Part shown: positions 21,819 through 30,709 of the stretch, in pieces
Layout of the letters: each line of letters opens with the position of its first letter
How positions within the stretch are numbered: position 1 is the stretch's first letter
DNA from: Flemingiibacterium sp045636145
Lineage (GTDB): Bacteria > Bacillota > Clostridia > Oscillospirales > CAG-272
DNA: 32,910 bases
Direction of reading: 5' to 3'
NCBI GenBank assembly: GCA_045636145.1
Contig: JAZTWV010000050.1
Span: 1-32,910, forward strand
The notes under the pieces: model-generated
Seen by the model: only the letters and a program-made list of their open reading frames with translations
The model's database searches: none
Told to the model about the DNA's origin: nothing
Made by a program: the position numbers and the translations under genes

Positions 21819-24098
21819 TTATATTCTCCTAAATTGCCGCTCTATGTCGGACTTGCTCATTTCAAATGCCACAGGACGTCCGTGGGGGCAGACCTTGATG
21901 TCGTCAAGCACCAAAAGCTTGTCGCATATCCATCTGAGGTGTCCCTCGTCGTATTCACGGCCTATTTTTATGGCGGCTTTGCAGGATGCCTGATATAACG
22001 CTTTTTCAAACAGAGTATCACGTGTTATGGCTGCGCTTCCCGTACCGTCCACCAGCTGTTCGGTGATAGTTTCAAATATGGCGCGTGATTCATTCACACC
22101 AAGCTCCGCCGGAATAGCGGATATTTCCGCACTGCGGTGGTCGGAAAGGGAAAAATCGAAACCTATGGCGCATATATCCTCGAAATAATCCTCTGCGGCG
22201 GAAATAAGTGCCGGTGTCAGCTCCACGGTTATGGGCGAGAGAAGCATTTGTCTTGGAATATCGCCGGAGTAGAGCTTTCTTTTAAGATTCGCTTTAAGGT
22301 CCTCGAAAATTATTCTCTCATGAGCCGCGTGCTTGTCAATTATAAGCACCTTGTCGCCAACCTCAACAAATACGTAGGAAAGAAAGGCTTCGCCGAGGAT
22401 TTTGTATTCGGGGACGATCCTTTGCGGTATTTCACGGCGTTCCGACGGCTTTATATCAGAGGGCGAGGGAATATCCGGAAGATTCTCGGCTTTTTTGCCG
22501 CCGTTTGTCATATACTCACGGCGCAGTGCCTCAAATTCCTCGTCGCTCATGCGGCTCGGCATTTTGTCGGGAACGATACACTTCTGCCGAGGTCCTGATA
22601 CCATTTCATCTACCTCGGGGGCGATTTTTCCAAGATACATTTTCTGCGGCATGGGCGGATTGCCGTCTTTTGCTGTCATTGTGCCGTCAAGCTCAGGGGG
22701 CACCTCTTCAAGAAACAGCTCCTGCTTACTTTTTGAGTCCTCGGACGGCGTATCGCGTCGAAGCAATTCAAGCTCATCCATATGAAGCGGTGCGGATTGC
22801 TCCGGCGTGTTTTCCGCCACATCCCCGTGAGTGCGCATTTCATCCATCATGCGTGTCTCTGCGCCGTCTATTGTAATGACTGCGGAATCCGGCGGAATTA
22901 TTGGCTGTGCGGAAATTGAAAGCTGACCAGCCTTTACGTTTCGCTGATTGTTGTAAACAGGCTTGGGAGATGTAGATGCGCCGCGCTCCTCAATAGGAGT
23001 GAAGGCGTTCAGCATTTTCATCATCTCGTAGCTTACTTCGCTTGAATTCTTACCGGTAAAATCCGGCTTAGGACGGGGTATATACCGTTCAAGCGCGCCG
23101 CGCACGGCATAATACACCGCCTCAAACACAGGCTTGTCTGAAGCAAATTTCACTTCGAGCTTTGTTGGGTGGATGTTTACATCCACAAACTCCGGCGGCA
23201 TCGAAGCAAATATAACGCAGGCAGGGAAGCGAGAGGCTTCGATATATGAAACATAGCTCTGTTCAAGTGCCGCCTGCAGGCACTTGCTTTTTACATGACG
23301 GGAATTTATGAAAAATATTTGACGCTGACGTGTACCGCCGCTGTTGTCCGGTGTTCCGATAAATCCGGTTACTTTTATATTGACACTTCCGCCGCCGTAC
23401 ATCTTAATGTCGCCCATGTAGTCAAGCTCAATAAGCTTGCCGGCAAATTCGTTTCCGAATATACTGTAGATGGTGTGTCTGAGATTGCCGTCACCGGGCG
23501 TTGTGTATCGCGGCTTCCCGTCGATAATAAGAGTCATTGCAACACCTGGATTTGAAAGTGCAAGCCGCTCGAAAAGGTCACTTATGTGGGATGCCTCGGT
23601 GGAATCCTTTTTTAGGAATTTCCGTCTTGCCGGAATGTTTGCAAAGAGATTCTCCACGATTATGGTAGTACCGTCAGACATAGGTACATCTGTAAGCGTG
23701 GGAGATGCCATTCCGGGATGAATCTCAAGCTCACATCCAACATCGTCCGAGGCGCGCTTTGAGCGGATTCGCAGATCCGCAACAGCGGCAATGGAAGCAA
23801 GTGCTTCGCCGCGGAAGCCGAGAGTCATGATTTTAGCGATATCCTCGGATGTGCGTATCTTACTTGTGGCATTTCGCTTTATTGCAAGCGGAAGGTCGTC
23901 TTTTTCCATACCGCAGCCGTTGTCACTGCAGCGAATAAGCGTGATTCCGCCGTTCTGTATTTCAACGGTAAGCTTTTTTGCGCCTGCGTCGATTGAGTTT
24001 TCCACAAGCTCCTTAACTATAGAAGCCGGACGCTCGATCATTTCTCCTGCCGCCACAAGCACGGCAGTATCGTAGTCAAGTTCTCTTATTATACCCAT
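21819..24098 (-). CDS. mutL: DNA mismatch repair protein MutL (endonuclease type)
   Basis: The N-terminal GHKL ATPase shows KELVENSIDAGA (E33, N34), DNGCGM (D59-M64) and TLGFRGEALASI. A variable acidic linker of about 200 residues follows (residues about 370-560). The C-terminal dimerisation domain carries the endonuclease motifs DKHAAHERIIFE, ASCKAAIKIG (the ACR motif, here SCK) and CPHGRP. Bacteria without MutH use this MutL to nick the new strand, which fits Clostridia. The length of 759 residues is within the family range for long-linker members. It starts 27 bases after mutS and is probably co-transcribed. Confidence 0.96.
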   Translation of the reverse strand: MGIIRELDYDTAVLVAAGEMIERPASIVKELVENSIDAGAKKLTVEIQNGGITLIRCSDNGCGMEKDDLPLAIKRNATSKIRTSEDIAKIMTLGFRGEALASIAAVADLRIRSKRASDDVGCELEIHPGMASPTLTDVPMSDGTTIIVENLFANIPARRKFLKKDSTEASHISDLFERLALSNPGVAMTLIIDGKPRYTTPGDGNLRHTIYSIFGNEFAGKLIELDYMGDIKMYGGGSVNIKVTGFIGTPDNSGGTRQRQIFFINSRHVKSKCLQAALEQSYVSYIEASRFPACVIFASMPPEFVDVNIHPTKLEVKFASDKPVFEAVYYAVRGALERYIPRPKPDFTGKNSSEVSYEMMKMLNAFTPIEERGASTSPKPVYNNQRNVKAGQLSISAQPIIPPDSAVITIDGAETRMMDEMRTHGDVAENTPEQSAPLHMDELELLRRDTPSEDSKSKQELFLEEVPPELDGTMTAKDGNPPMPQKMYLGKIAPEVDEMVSGPRQKCIVPDKMPSRMSDEEFEALRREYMTNGGKKAENLPDIPSPSDIKPSERREIPQRIVPEYKILGEAFLSYVFVEVGDKVLIIDKHAAHERIIFEDLKANLKRKLYSGDIPRQMLLSPITVELTPALISAAEDYFEDICAIGFDFSLSDHRSAEISAIPAELGVNESRAIFETITEQLVDGTGSAAITRDTLFEKALYQASCKAAIKIGREYDEGHLRWICDKLLVLDDIKVCPHGRPVAFEMSKSDIERQFRRI

Positions 24099-24125
24099 GC
24101 TTATCCTCCTTTTGGCAGCTTAATA

Positions 24126-26708
24126 TCATGACAGCATCTTTTTAAGGCTGTACAGCTCATTCATGGCTTCGATAGGGGTGAGCGTTTCAAGGCTCAGAGC
24201 GCGTATATGATCGGCGGCGTTCTGCGCCATCATCATTTCAACGGTTATTTCATCGGTAGCGGCAGGAGCTTCCTTTTCCACGGTGATAACCTTGGGTGCG
24301 GCGGATTCGATTTCGGCAAGAATCTCCTTTGCACGCGAGATTACCGAGTTCGGCACACCTGCAAGCTTTGCAACCTCTATACCGTAGCTGTCATCTGCCG
24401 CTCCGCGGACGATTTTACGAAGGAATGTGATATCGTCGCCTTTTTTCCTTGCGGCGATGTTGTAATTGACAACTCCGGGGAGAGTCTCCTCAAGGGAAGT
24501 CAGCTCGTGATAGTGGGTGGCGAAAAGCGTTTTTGCAGACAGCTTCGGACTAGCGGTGTACTCAACAATAGCGCGTGCTATTGACATACCGTCATATGTG
24601 GAGGTTCCGCGTCCGATCTCATCGTAGATAATAAGCGATTTCTTTGTGGCATTCTTCAGAATGTTTGCAACCTCGTTCATTTCAAGCATGAACGTGGACT
24701 GACCGCTGGCAAGATCGTCCGAAGCTCCCACTCTCGTAAATACTCTGTCGCATATACCGATATGAGCACTTCTCGCCGGAACAAATGAGCCGATCTGCGC
24801 CATGACAACAATAAGCGCGGTCTGACGCATATAGGTGGATTTACCTGCCATGTTGGGACCTGTTATAAGCATGAGGCGGTTGTCTTTTGTGTCAAGCAGT
24901 GTGTCGTTTGGAACAAAATAGCTGTCGTCAACGAACTTTTCCACCACAGGATGACGGCCGTCGGTGATCTCGATTCTGTCGGAGAGATCGAGGGTGGGGC
25001 GCACGTATCCGCCGCGCACCGCGGTGTCTGCAAGGGAGATATACGCATCAAGCTTCGCTATTATCTCGGCGGCGTTCTTGATTCTTGCGGCGTTTTCGGT
25101 GAGCTTTTGGCATACCTCGCGGAAAAATTCGTATTCTAAGCTGTTTACTCTGTCAGCGGCACCGAGAAGTGTTGCTTCGGTGTCCTTAAGCTCTTTTGTA
25201 ATATAACGCTCAGCACCTGCAAGGGTCTGTTTTCTTATGTAGCTGTCGGGGACAAGGTCGATCTGAGAGCGCGTGACCTCAATATAGTAGCCGAACACGC
25301 GGTTGTAGCCAACCTTAAGCTTGTTAATACCCGTTGCGGCACGCTCACGCTCCTCAAGCTGCTTTATTACGGCGGTGGAGTCGTTTATAATGCTGTTTAA
25401 GTAATCTATCTCGTCGGAAGCACCCTCTCTTATGATTCCGCCCTCGCGCACGGAAAAAGGCGGATCGTCAACGATGGTGGTGGCGATAAGCTCGTGAAGG
25501 TCGGTAAGGGGATCAAGCTCGCGGTAAAGCTGTGAAAGCTCTGCGCTGCGTACCCCCTCAAGACGGAGCTTTATGTCGGGGAGCAGTGCAAGCGTCTGCT
25601 TTATTGCGGCAAGATCCTTGCCGTTTGCAGTGCCGTAGACAAGCTTTGTTGTAAGACGTTCAAGATCAAGTGCACCCTTTATCGACAGGGCAAGCTCCTC
25701 GCGGAGCATAAATCCGTCAAACAGCTCGGACACGGCATCGAGACGGCGCTCAATGTCGTTTAGATTTATAAGAGGAAGCTCTACCCATTTTCTGAGCATT
25801 CTTGCGCCCATAGAGGTCTTTGTGTGGTCAAGAACCCAGAGAAGAGAGCCTCTTTTTTCCTTTTGGCGCATGGTCTCGCAAAGCTCCAAGTTGCGTCTTG
25901 TGGAAACGTCCATTTCGAGATACTGACCGTCGGAATACACCTTAAGCTCGGTAAGATGGGAAAGGTCGGTTTTCTGTGTTTCCTCAATGTAGGAGAGAAG
26001 TGCGCCGATAGCGAGAGTTACGGGAAGATTTTCTTCACTCAGCTCCACCTTGCCGCCAAAACGCTTTGATACAGATGCATGGCAGGCGGCTTTATCGTAT
26101 CTGTGGGACTGTTTTGGCACGATAAAGGTGTCAAGCCGTTTTTCCATAAATTCACCGGCAGACCGAAGCTCACTGGGAGCACCTTGGAGTATAATCTCGC
26201 TTGGCATATATACGGAAAGCTCGGAAGTAAGTCTCTCAAAACGCCGTCCGCCGTCAAAATATGTTGCGCAAAGCTGACCTGTTGAGATGTCGGCAAAGCA
26301 AACGCCCACACGCTCGTCAACCGAAGCCACGGCGGCGAGATAGTTGTTTTTCTGCTCGGAAAGCTGTCCTGCATCAATAAGCGTGCCGGGAGTGACTACA
26401 CGGATGACCTCGCGGCGCACAAGTCCCTTGGCAAGAGCAGGGTCTTCCACCTGCTCGCAGATTGCCACACGGTATCCCTTTTCCACAAGTCTGCCGATGT
26501 AAGCATCTGCGGAATGGAAGGGAACTCCGCACATGGGGGCACGCTCTGCCTCACCGCAGTCTCTGCCTGTAAGTGTCAGCTCCAGCTCCCTTGACACAAG
26601 TATTGCGTCGTCGAAAAACATCTCGTAGAAGTCGCCGAGTCGGTAGAATACGATAGTATCCTTGTACTGATTTTTTATTTCAAAGTATTGCTGCATCATC
26701 GGTGTCAT
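24126..26708 (-). CDS. mutS: DNA mismatch recognition protein MutS
   Basis: This 860-residue ATPase binds mismatches as a dimer and recruits MutL. The mismatch-reading DFYEMF motif (Phe-x-Glu) is near residue 27-32. The lever and clamp helices precede the ABC-type ATPase with Walker A ITGPNMAGKSTYMRQ near residue 615, Walker B IIYDEIGRGTSTYDG and the TLFATHYHELTSLE segment. The C-terminal tail (IEAMNELYSLKKML) is the tetramer motif. ATG 26708 is used; the second in-frame ATG is a few codons later and equally near to the weak upstream AAGGGG. It is preceded by a 146-base gap with three hairpins, unusual for tightly packed repair genes. Confidence 0.97.
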   Translation of the reverse strand: MTPMMQQYFEIKNQYKDTIVFYRLGDFYEMFFDDAILVSRELELTLTGRDCGEAERAPMCGVPFHSADAYIGRLVEKGYRVAICEQVEDPALAKGLVRREVIRVVTPGTLIDAGQLSEQKNNYLAAVASVDERVGVCFADISTGQLCATYFDGGRRFERLTSELSVYMPSEIILQGAPSELRSAGEFMEKRLDTFIVPKQSHRYDKAACHASVSKRFGGKVELSEENLPVTLAIGALLSYIEETQKTDLSHLTELKVYSDGQYLEMDVSTRRNLELCETMRQKEKRGSLLWVLDHTKTSMGARMLRKWVELPLINLNDIERRLDAVSELFDGFMLREELALSIKGALDLERLTTKLVYGTANGKDLAAIKQTLALLPDIKLRLEGVRSAELSQLYRELDPLTDLHELIATTIVDDPPFSVREGGIIREGASDEIDYLNSIINDSTAVIKQLEERERAATGINKLKVGYNRVFGYYIEVTRSQIDLVPDSYIRKQTLAGAERYITKELKDTEATLLGAADRVNSLEYEFFREVCQKLTENAARIKNAAEIIAKLDAYISLADTAVRGGYVRPTLDLSDRIEITDGRHPVVEKFVDDSYFVPNDTLLDTKDNRLMLITGPNMAGKSTYMRQTALIVVMAQIGSFVPARSAHIGICDRVFTRVGASDDLASGQSTFMLEMNEVANILKNATKKSLIIYDEIGRGTSTYDGMSIARAIVEYTASPKLSAKTLFATHYHELTSLEETLPGVVNYNIAARKKGDDITFLRKIVRGAADDSYGIEVAKLAGVPNSVISRAKEILAEIESAAPKVITVEKEAPAATDEITVEMMMAQNAADHIRALSLETLTPIEAMNELYSLKKMLS

Positions 26709-26763
26709 GGCGCAGTTGTACCCCTTTTCATTAAAGTTTTTTGTATCGGTGTCACGTCAATGT

Positions 26764-26839
26764 CAAACCACGGTTTGGCACAGGCGTCGCACCGATAACG
26801 GTGCTTTTTTGGGTGGCGGACAGTGCATGACCGTCCGCC
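26764..26839 (+). repeat. Three stem-loops between ricA and mutS
   Basis: CAAACC (26764-26769) pairs with GGTTTG (26772-26777). GCACCG (26789-26794) pairs with CGGTGC (26799-26804), followed by six T on the plus strand. GGCGGAC (26815-26821) pairs with GTCCGCC (26833-26839). Only the middle one looks like an intrinsic terminator, and it points to the plus strand, where no gene ends. Read on the minus strand they lie downstream of ricA and in the mutS leader. Confidence 0.6.
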
Positions 26840-26854
26840 GCCGAAGCTTAAATC

Positions 26855-27247
26855 TTAGTGGCTGTGACCGCAGGAGCCGCCGCAGGATGAGCAGTCGTGT
26901 GTGCAGGGACGCTCACCGGTGATCTGGAAGCTGATCTCGGAGTTCACTTCGTTCATGAGGACGTTTACTGCCTCCTGAGCCTCCTGATACGCGATCATCT
27001 TGGGGTTTTCGGTGATCTCGTGGTAAAGCTCGTTTATGCGTGCTTCGATGCGCTTAATGAACTCGGTATCCTTTTCGGGCTTCTTGTATTCCTCGGTAAG
27101 GGCGGTAGACTGCGCGTTGTATTCTACCATCAGTGTGCGGAGTGTGGAATCCTCCTCATATGCCTTTTCAGCCGCTTTCATAGCGGTGATTCGGGGATCG
27201 TCCTTGATCTTTTTGCCAAGCTCTGCGGCAAGTTCCATGATTTCCAT
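26855..27247 (-). CDS. YlbF/YmcA (RicA/RicF) family regulator with Cys/His-rich tail
   Basis: This is a 130-residue helical protein of the YlbF/YmcA family. Conserved stretches are DPRITAMKAAEKAYEEDSTL and YHEITENPKMIAYQEAQEAV. In B. subtilis RicA, RicF and RicT form a complex that binds iron-sulfur clusters and guides RNase Y processing as well as biofilm and sporulation decisions. Residues about 113-130 form a tail with CTHDCSSCGGSCGHSH, four Cys and two His in a short stretch, which suggests metal or cluster binding. It sits between miaB and mutS, the position of ymcA in B. subtilis (where cotE intervenes), so RicA is the likeliest ortholog. Confidence 0.85.
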   Translation of the reverse strand: MEIMELAAELGKKIKDDPRITAMKAAEKAYEEDSTLRTLMVEYNAQSTALTEEYKKPEKDTEFIKRIEARINELYHEITENPKMIAYQEAQEAVNVLMNEVNSEISFQITGERPCTHDCSSCGGSCGHSH

Positions 27248-27286
27248 TTTTATATTTCTCCTTTTATATTAAATATTATTTTTGAC

Positions 27287-28690
27287 TTATTTTACTATCT
27301 CGCCGAAAAGGGCAAAGGTTTCGGCTTTTGTTATCTTAACGTCGGCGAAGCTTCCGATAAGAGCTTCGGTGTCGGTAGTGCGTGGGATGTGTACAAGCTT
27401 GTTTGAATCGGCTCTGCCCATGAGCATTGATTCGGAGTTCTTGCTGATACCCTCAATTAGCACCCTCTCGGTGCCGCCAACAAGACGAAGATTCTTTTTT
27501 AGGGATATTTCATTTTGCAGTGAGAGAAGTCTGTCAAACCGTTCGGATTTGACCTTGGGCGGAATCTGGCATTCCATCGCCGCCGCAGGAGTCAAAGGAC
27601 GGGGGGAGTATATAAACGAGAAGATCATGTCAAACTCTACCTTGCGGAGCATGGAAAGTGTCTCCTCAAATTCTTCCTCGGTCTCGCCGGGGAATCCTAC
27701 GATAATATCCGAGGAAATTGCAATATCCGGCATTTTCTCTCTCATGTAGGAAACAAGGGAAAGATAGCTTTCGGGCGTGTATTTTCGGTTCATTACCTCA
27801 AGCACACGGCGTGAGCCGGACTGAAGCGGCAGGTGAAACTGCTTTGCACATTTTTTATTCTCCGCCATAACGTCAATAAGCTTTTTTGAAGCATCCTTCG
27901 GGTGGCTTGTCATAAAGCGGAGGATGAAATCGCCGTCAAGCTGACATATCTCCGACACCAGATCGGCAAAATCCCGTCCCTCTGAGGAGTACGAGTTTAC
28001 GTTCTGACCAAGCAAAGTTATTTCCTTTGCGCCGTTTCTTATAACATCCTTTACCTCGGTGATAATATCTGCTCTCTCACGGCTTCTCTCGCGTCCTCTG
28101 GTGTAGGGCACAACGCAGTATGAGCAGAAGTTGTTGCATCCGTACATCACGCTTACAAAGGTGGTGGTTTTTGACTCGCGGATAATTGGAAGCCCCTCTG
28201 CCACAGACCCCTCGGCGGCATCTACCGTAAATGAGCGGCGACCGCCGGAAAGCCTGTTTGCAAGAATTTCGGGGAACTTATACAGCATCCCCGTGCCGAT
28301 GAGAAAATCAACGTAAGGGTAGCTTTTTTTGACCTGCGCCATGCGGTGCTCCTGTGTTACCATACAGCCGCACACACCTATCATAAGCGAAGGATTTTTT
28401 TCTTTAAGCTTCTTGAACTGTCCCGTTACGGAAAGTGCGCGAAGCTCCGCGTGCTCACGGACGGCACAGGTGTTTACAAGTATGAGGTCCGCTTCCTCGG
28501 GAGTGTCACAGCGAAGATATCCCATCTCCGCCGCCATTCCGCGAAGCTGTTCGGAGTCGGCTTCATTCTGCTGACAGCCGAAGGTGCGAATAAAGCATTT
28601 CGGCGGCGTGTTAAGCTTTTTATTCTGTTCACGCACCGCGTGCATGATGCGGTACTGCTTTTCAATCTGTTCGTTTGTTACTTTTATCAT
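27287..28690 (-). CDS. miaB: tRNA-2-methylthio-N6-dimethylallyladenosine synthase MiaB
   Basis: This radical SAM enzyme adds a methylthio group to i6A37 in tRNAs that read codons starting with U. It has the N-terminal UPF0004 domain with cluster cysteines C39 (RTFGCQQNEADSE), C75 (VNTCAVREHAE) and the one in IGVCGCMVTQ. The radical SAM CxxxCxxC is seen in MYGCNNFCSYCVVPYTRGRE. The C-terminal TRAM domain runs from about residue 400 (VLIEGISKNSESMLMGRADS). At 467 residues the length is normal. It starts eight bases after the TVP38 gene and precedes ricA, the known miaB (ymcB)-ymcA pairing. Confidence 0.97.
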   Translation of the reverse strand: MIKVTNEQIEKQYRIMHAVREQNKKLNTPPKCFIRTFGCQQNEADSEQLRGMAAEMGYLRCDTPEEADLILVNTCAVREHAELRALSVTGQFKKLKEKNPSLMIGVCGCMVTQEHRMAQVKKSYPYVDFLIGTGMLYKFPEILANRLSGGRRSFTVDAAEGSVAEGLPIIRESKTTTFVSVMYGCNNFCSYCVVPYTRGRERSRERADIITEVKDVIRNGAKEITLLGQNVNSYSSEGRDFADLVSEICQLDGDFILRFMTSHPKDASKKLIDVMAENKKCAKQFHLPLQSGSRRVLEVMNRKYTPESYLSLVSYMREKMPDIAISSDIIVGFPGETEEEFEETLSMLRKVEFDMIFSFIYSPRPLTPAAAMECQIPPKVKSERFDRLLSLQNEISLKKNLRLVGGTERVLIEGISKNSESMLMGRADSNKLVHIPRTTDTEALIGSFADVKITKAETFALFGEIVK

Positions 28691-28698
28691 TTTCTTCC

Positions 28699-29388
28699 TT
28701 AATCTTGTGTATTATGCTTCTTTGTTATGTAGTTGTTTAGTATTATGCCAACAATTCCTGCCGTACCTGTGACGGCGAAAATAAGCAGGGTTTTAATAAA
28801 GCTTCCGTCCGATATGGAAGCACCTGCCCATGTGGATGATATAATGGACGGAATACGTGCAAGGGTGGCGATTACTATAAATCTTAAAGGTGGTATTCCC
28901 GTAAAGGGTGCGAAGTAGGTGAGTATATCCTTAGGAGTTCCGGGGATAAAATAGAGCAGAAATATTAGACTGTCACGGCTCTGTGGGGATTTTAAAAATT
29001 TCAGCTCCTCGAATTTTTTCACGTCCACGAATTTTGCGGCAAATCCAATGCCAAAACGTTTGACTGCGAAGAATATAAGAATCTGACCGATGACAATGCC
29101 GAAAAGCGTGAGGAAAAGTCCGCCGAATGTGCCGTACATGAGTCCCATGAGTATCTCAATAGGCTCGCCGGGGATAATGGCAACCACGATCTGCGCTATC
29201 TGCAAAAGGAGCATTGCAAATACACCGAATATTCCAAGGGATTCGATAAATTCCCGAAAGGCATCCCTTGTTTGCGGCTCTTTCAGGGAAAGCACAACAG
29301 GGAAAAGCCAAACGCACAGCGCAATGAGCGCGGCAACGGCAAGGATCGCGGAAATAATTTTGAGTGCCGTCCGAAGCTTATTTTTCAT
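28699..29388 (-). CDS. TVP38/TMEM64 family membrane protein
   Basis: This 229-residue protein has six or so membrane segments and the SNARE-associated (DedA/VTT) domain. The core motif is GEPIEILMGLMYGTFGGLFL followed by GIVIGQILIFFAVKRFG, and later FIPGTPKDILTYFAPFTGIP, which matches the re-entrant helices of this superfamily. Related proteins are lipid scramblases or flippases, but no substrate can be assigned. Its ATG lies inside the 3' end of apbE (11-base overlap), so translation is probably coupled. The membrane location and linkage with a flavin-transfer lipoprotein do not yet suggest a shared task. Confidence 0.9.
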   Translation of the reverse strand: MKNKLRTALKIISAILAVAALIALCVWLFPVVLSLKEPQTRDAFREFIESLGIFGVFAMLLLQIAQIVVAIIPGEPIEILMGLMYGTFGGLFLTLFGIVIGQILIFFAVKRFGIGFAAKFVDVKKFEELKFLKSPQSRDSLIFLLYFIPGTPKDILTYFAPFTGIPPLRFIVIATLARIPSIISSTWAGASISDGSFIKTLLIFAVTGTAGIVGIILNNYITKKHNTQD

Positions 29389-30403
29389 AGGTTAAAAACC
29401 TTTCTTCAAGTCCGCTTGTGACGGTAACAGTGCCGTCGTTTTTTATAAGAACCGCTTCAAAAGCAAGCTTTGCCAAACCGGAGGTCTTAATGCGGTTATA
29501 AAATTCCAAAGCCTTATCGTGTCCCATGACAAACAGTGCCGTTGAAAGGGCGTCTGCCAAAGCACCGGAGTCTGAATCGGCGGTCTCTACCCACACCGCC
29601 GCCGAGGCAAGGTCGGATTCTGCCGGACAGCCGTTTTTTGGGTCGATGATATGGTGATATATCTTACCGTCATGCACTGCGTATCTTTCATAAGCTCCGC
29701 TGACGGCAACGATGCCGGAATCAAGGGAGAGCGTGCCTATAATGCTGCTTGTATCAAAGGGGTTCTTTATTCCCACATTCCACGGCGTTCCATCAGATTT
29801 TCTGCCGATAAGGGCGATATTTCCGCCGAAGCTTACCGTTCCCGATGCCGTCCCGTAGTTATTTTGTATGTGGGATGCCGCAGTACCGAGGGTGTAGCCT
29901 TTTGCAACACCGCCAAGGTCGATTTGCGTGATGTCGCTGTCTCTTGACACGGTGGCAGTGCCAAATGAAAGCTTATCCATGCCAACATGGGGAAGCAGTG
30001 CCGCAATTTCGCTGTCCGCAGGCGGTGTCCAGCTTTCATCGGCATGATTCACACCCCAAAGCATCACAAGAGGGGCTACGGTTATATCAAAAGCACCGTC
30101 TGTTTCTGTATATAGCTTTTTGCAGACCCGAAGCACCTTTTCGAGGTGGGCGAAGCCCACAGTAATAAGCTCACCGTCGCGGTTGAAGCGCGAAACTGCG
30201 CTGTCCTCGTCATATGCTGAGAAAATATCCTCATGCTCCTCGCAGATTTCACGGCACTCGTCGATTATTTTGTCCGCCACGGGACTTTTTATTGTATATG
30301 TTATCACCGTATCCATCATAAAGTCATTTTTTACGACGGTACGCTCGCCGCAGGAGGTAAGGATGAGGACAAGTAAAATTATAAAGGGAAGTAAACGTTT
30401 CAT
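29378..30403 (-). CDS. apbE: FAD:protein FMN transferase (ApbE lipoprotein)
   Basis: ApbE attaches FMN from FAD to a Thr or Ser of partner proteins such as Rnf and Nqr subunits. Evidence: a lipoprotein signal ending in ILTSC with C18 of the chosen start; MDTVITY near residues 30-36; VDLGGVAKGYTLGTAA; SFGGNIALIG; VSGAYERY; and HHIIDPKNGCPAES, which holds the metal-binding Asp region. ATG 30403 is chosen because CGGAGA lies 7 bases upstream and the signal peptide follows at once; a start at 30463 would put 20 extra residues before the signal. The predicted length is 341 residues. It is the first gene of the minus-strand run. No rnf gene is in the window. Confidence 0.93.
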   Translation of the reverse strand: MKRLLPFIILLVLILTSCGERTVVKNDFMMDTVITYTIKSPVADKIIDECREICEEHEDIFSAYDEDSAVSRFNRDGELITVGFAHLEKVLRVCKKLYTETDGAFDITVAPLVMLWGVNHADESWTPPADSEIAALLPHVGMDKLSFGTATVSRDSDITQIDLGGVAKGYTLGTAASHIQNNYGTASGTVSFGGNIALIGRKSDGTPWNVGIKNPFDTSSIIGTLSLDSGIVAVSGAYERYAVHDGKIYHHIIDPKNGCPAESDLASAAVWVETADSDSGALADALSTALFVMGHDKALEFYNRIKTSGLAKLAFEAVLIKNDGTVTVTSGLEERFLTYEK

Positions 30404-30504
30404 AATTTTGTCTCCGATGTGTGAGGCGATAAGCTGTGATGAAATCATAATGAATGTGCCCATAGGACTTATGCAGTATTCATCCTCTTTGTCGTAACTA
30501 ATAA

Positions 30505-30533
30505 ATTATATCACATATTGTGCTTTTTTGCAA
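30505..30533 (-). promoter_or_regulatory. Sigma-A-like promoter for the apbE-tgt gene run
   Basis: On the minus strand TTGCAA (30533-30528) and a perfect TATAAT (30510-30505) are separated by 17 bases, with TGA before the -10 (extended -10 pattern). It would serve apbE, the TVP38 gene, miaB, ricA and perhaps mutS, mutL and tgt. Confidence 0.7.
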
Positions 30534-30609
30534 TATAATAATGTAAATATTTTTAGAAAGAGTCTTTGTGAATATTTTGTAAACATACACATTTCTTTGC
30601 CAAAACCTA

Positions 30610-30638
30610 TTGAAAAAATCCGTAAAATGGTGTAAAAT
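30610..30638 (+). promoter_or_regulatory. Sigma-A-like promoter for efp
   Basis: TTGAAA at 30610-30615 and TAAAAT at 30633-30638 are separated by 17 bases. The leader holds a short hairpin, CGGGTA (30661-30666) with TACCCG (30669-30674), and the GGAGG ribosome binding site at 30694-30698. Confidence 0.6.
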
Positions 30639-30709
30639 ATTATATACCCATGTAAATGTCCGGGTACTTACCCGACATAAACTTATATTTTTTGGAGGAT
30701 TATGAAATT

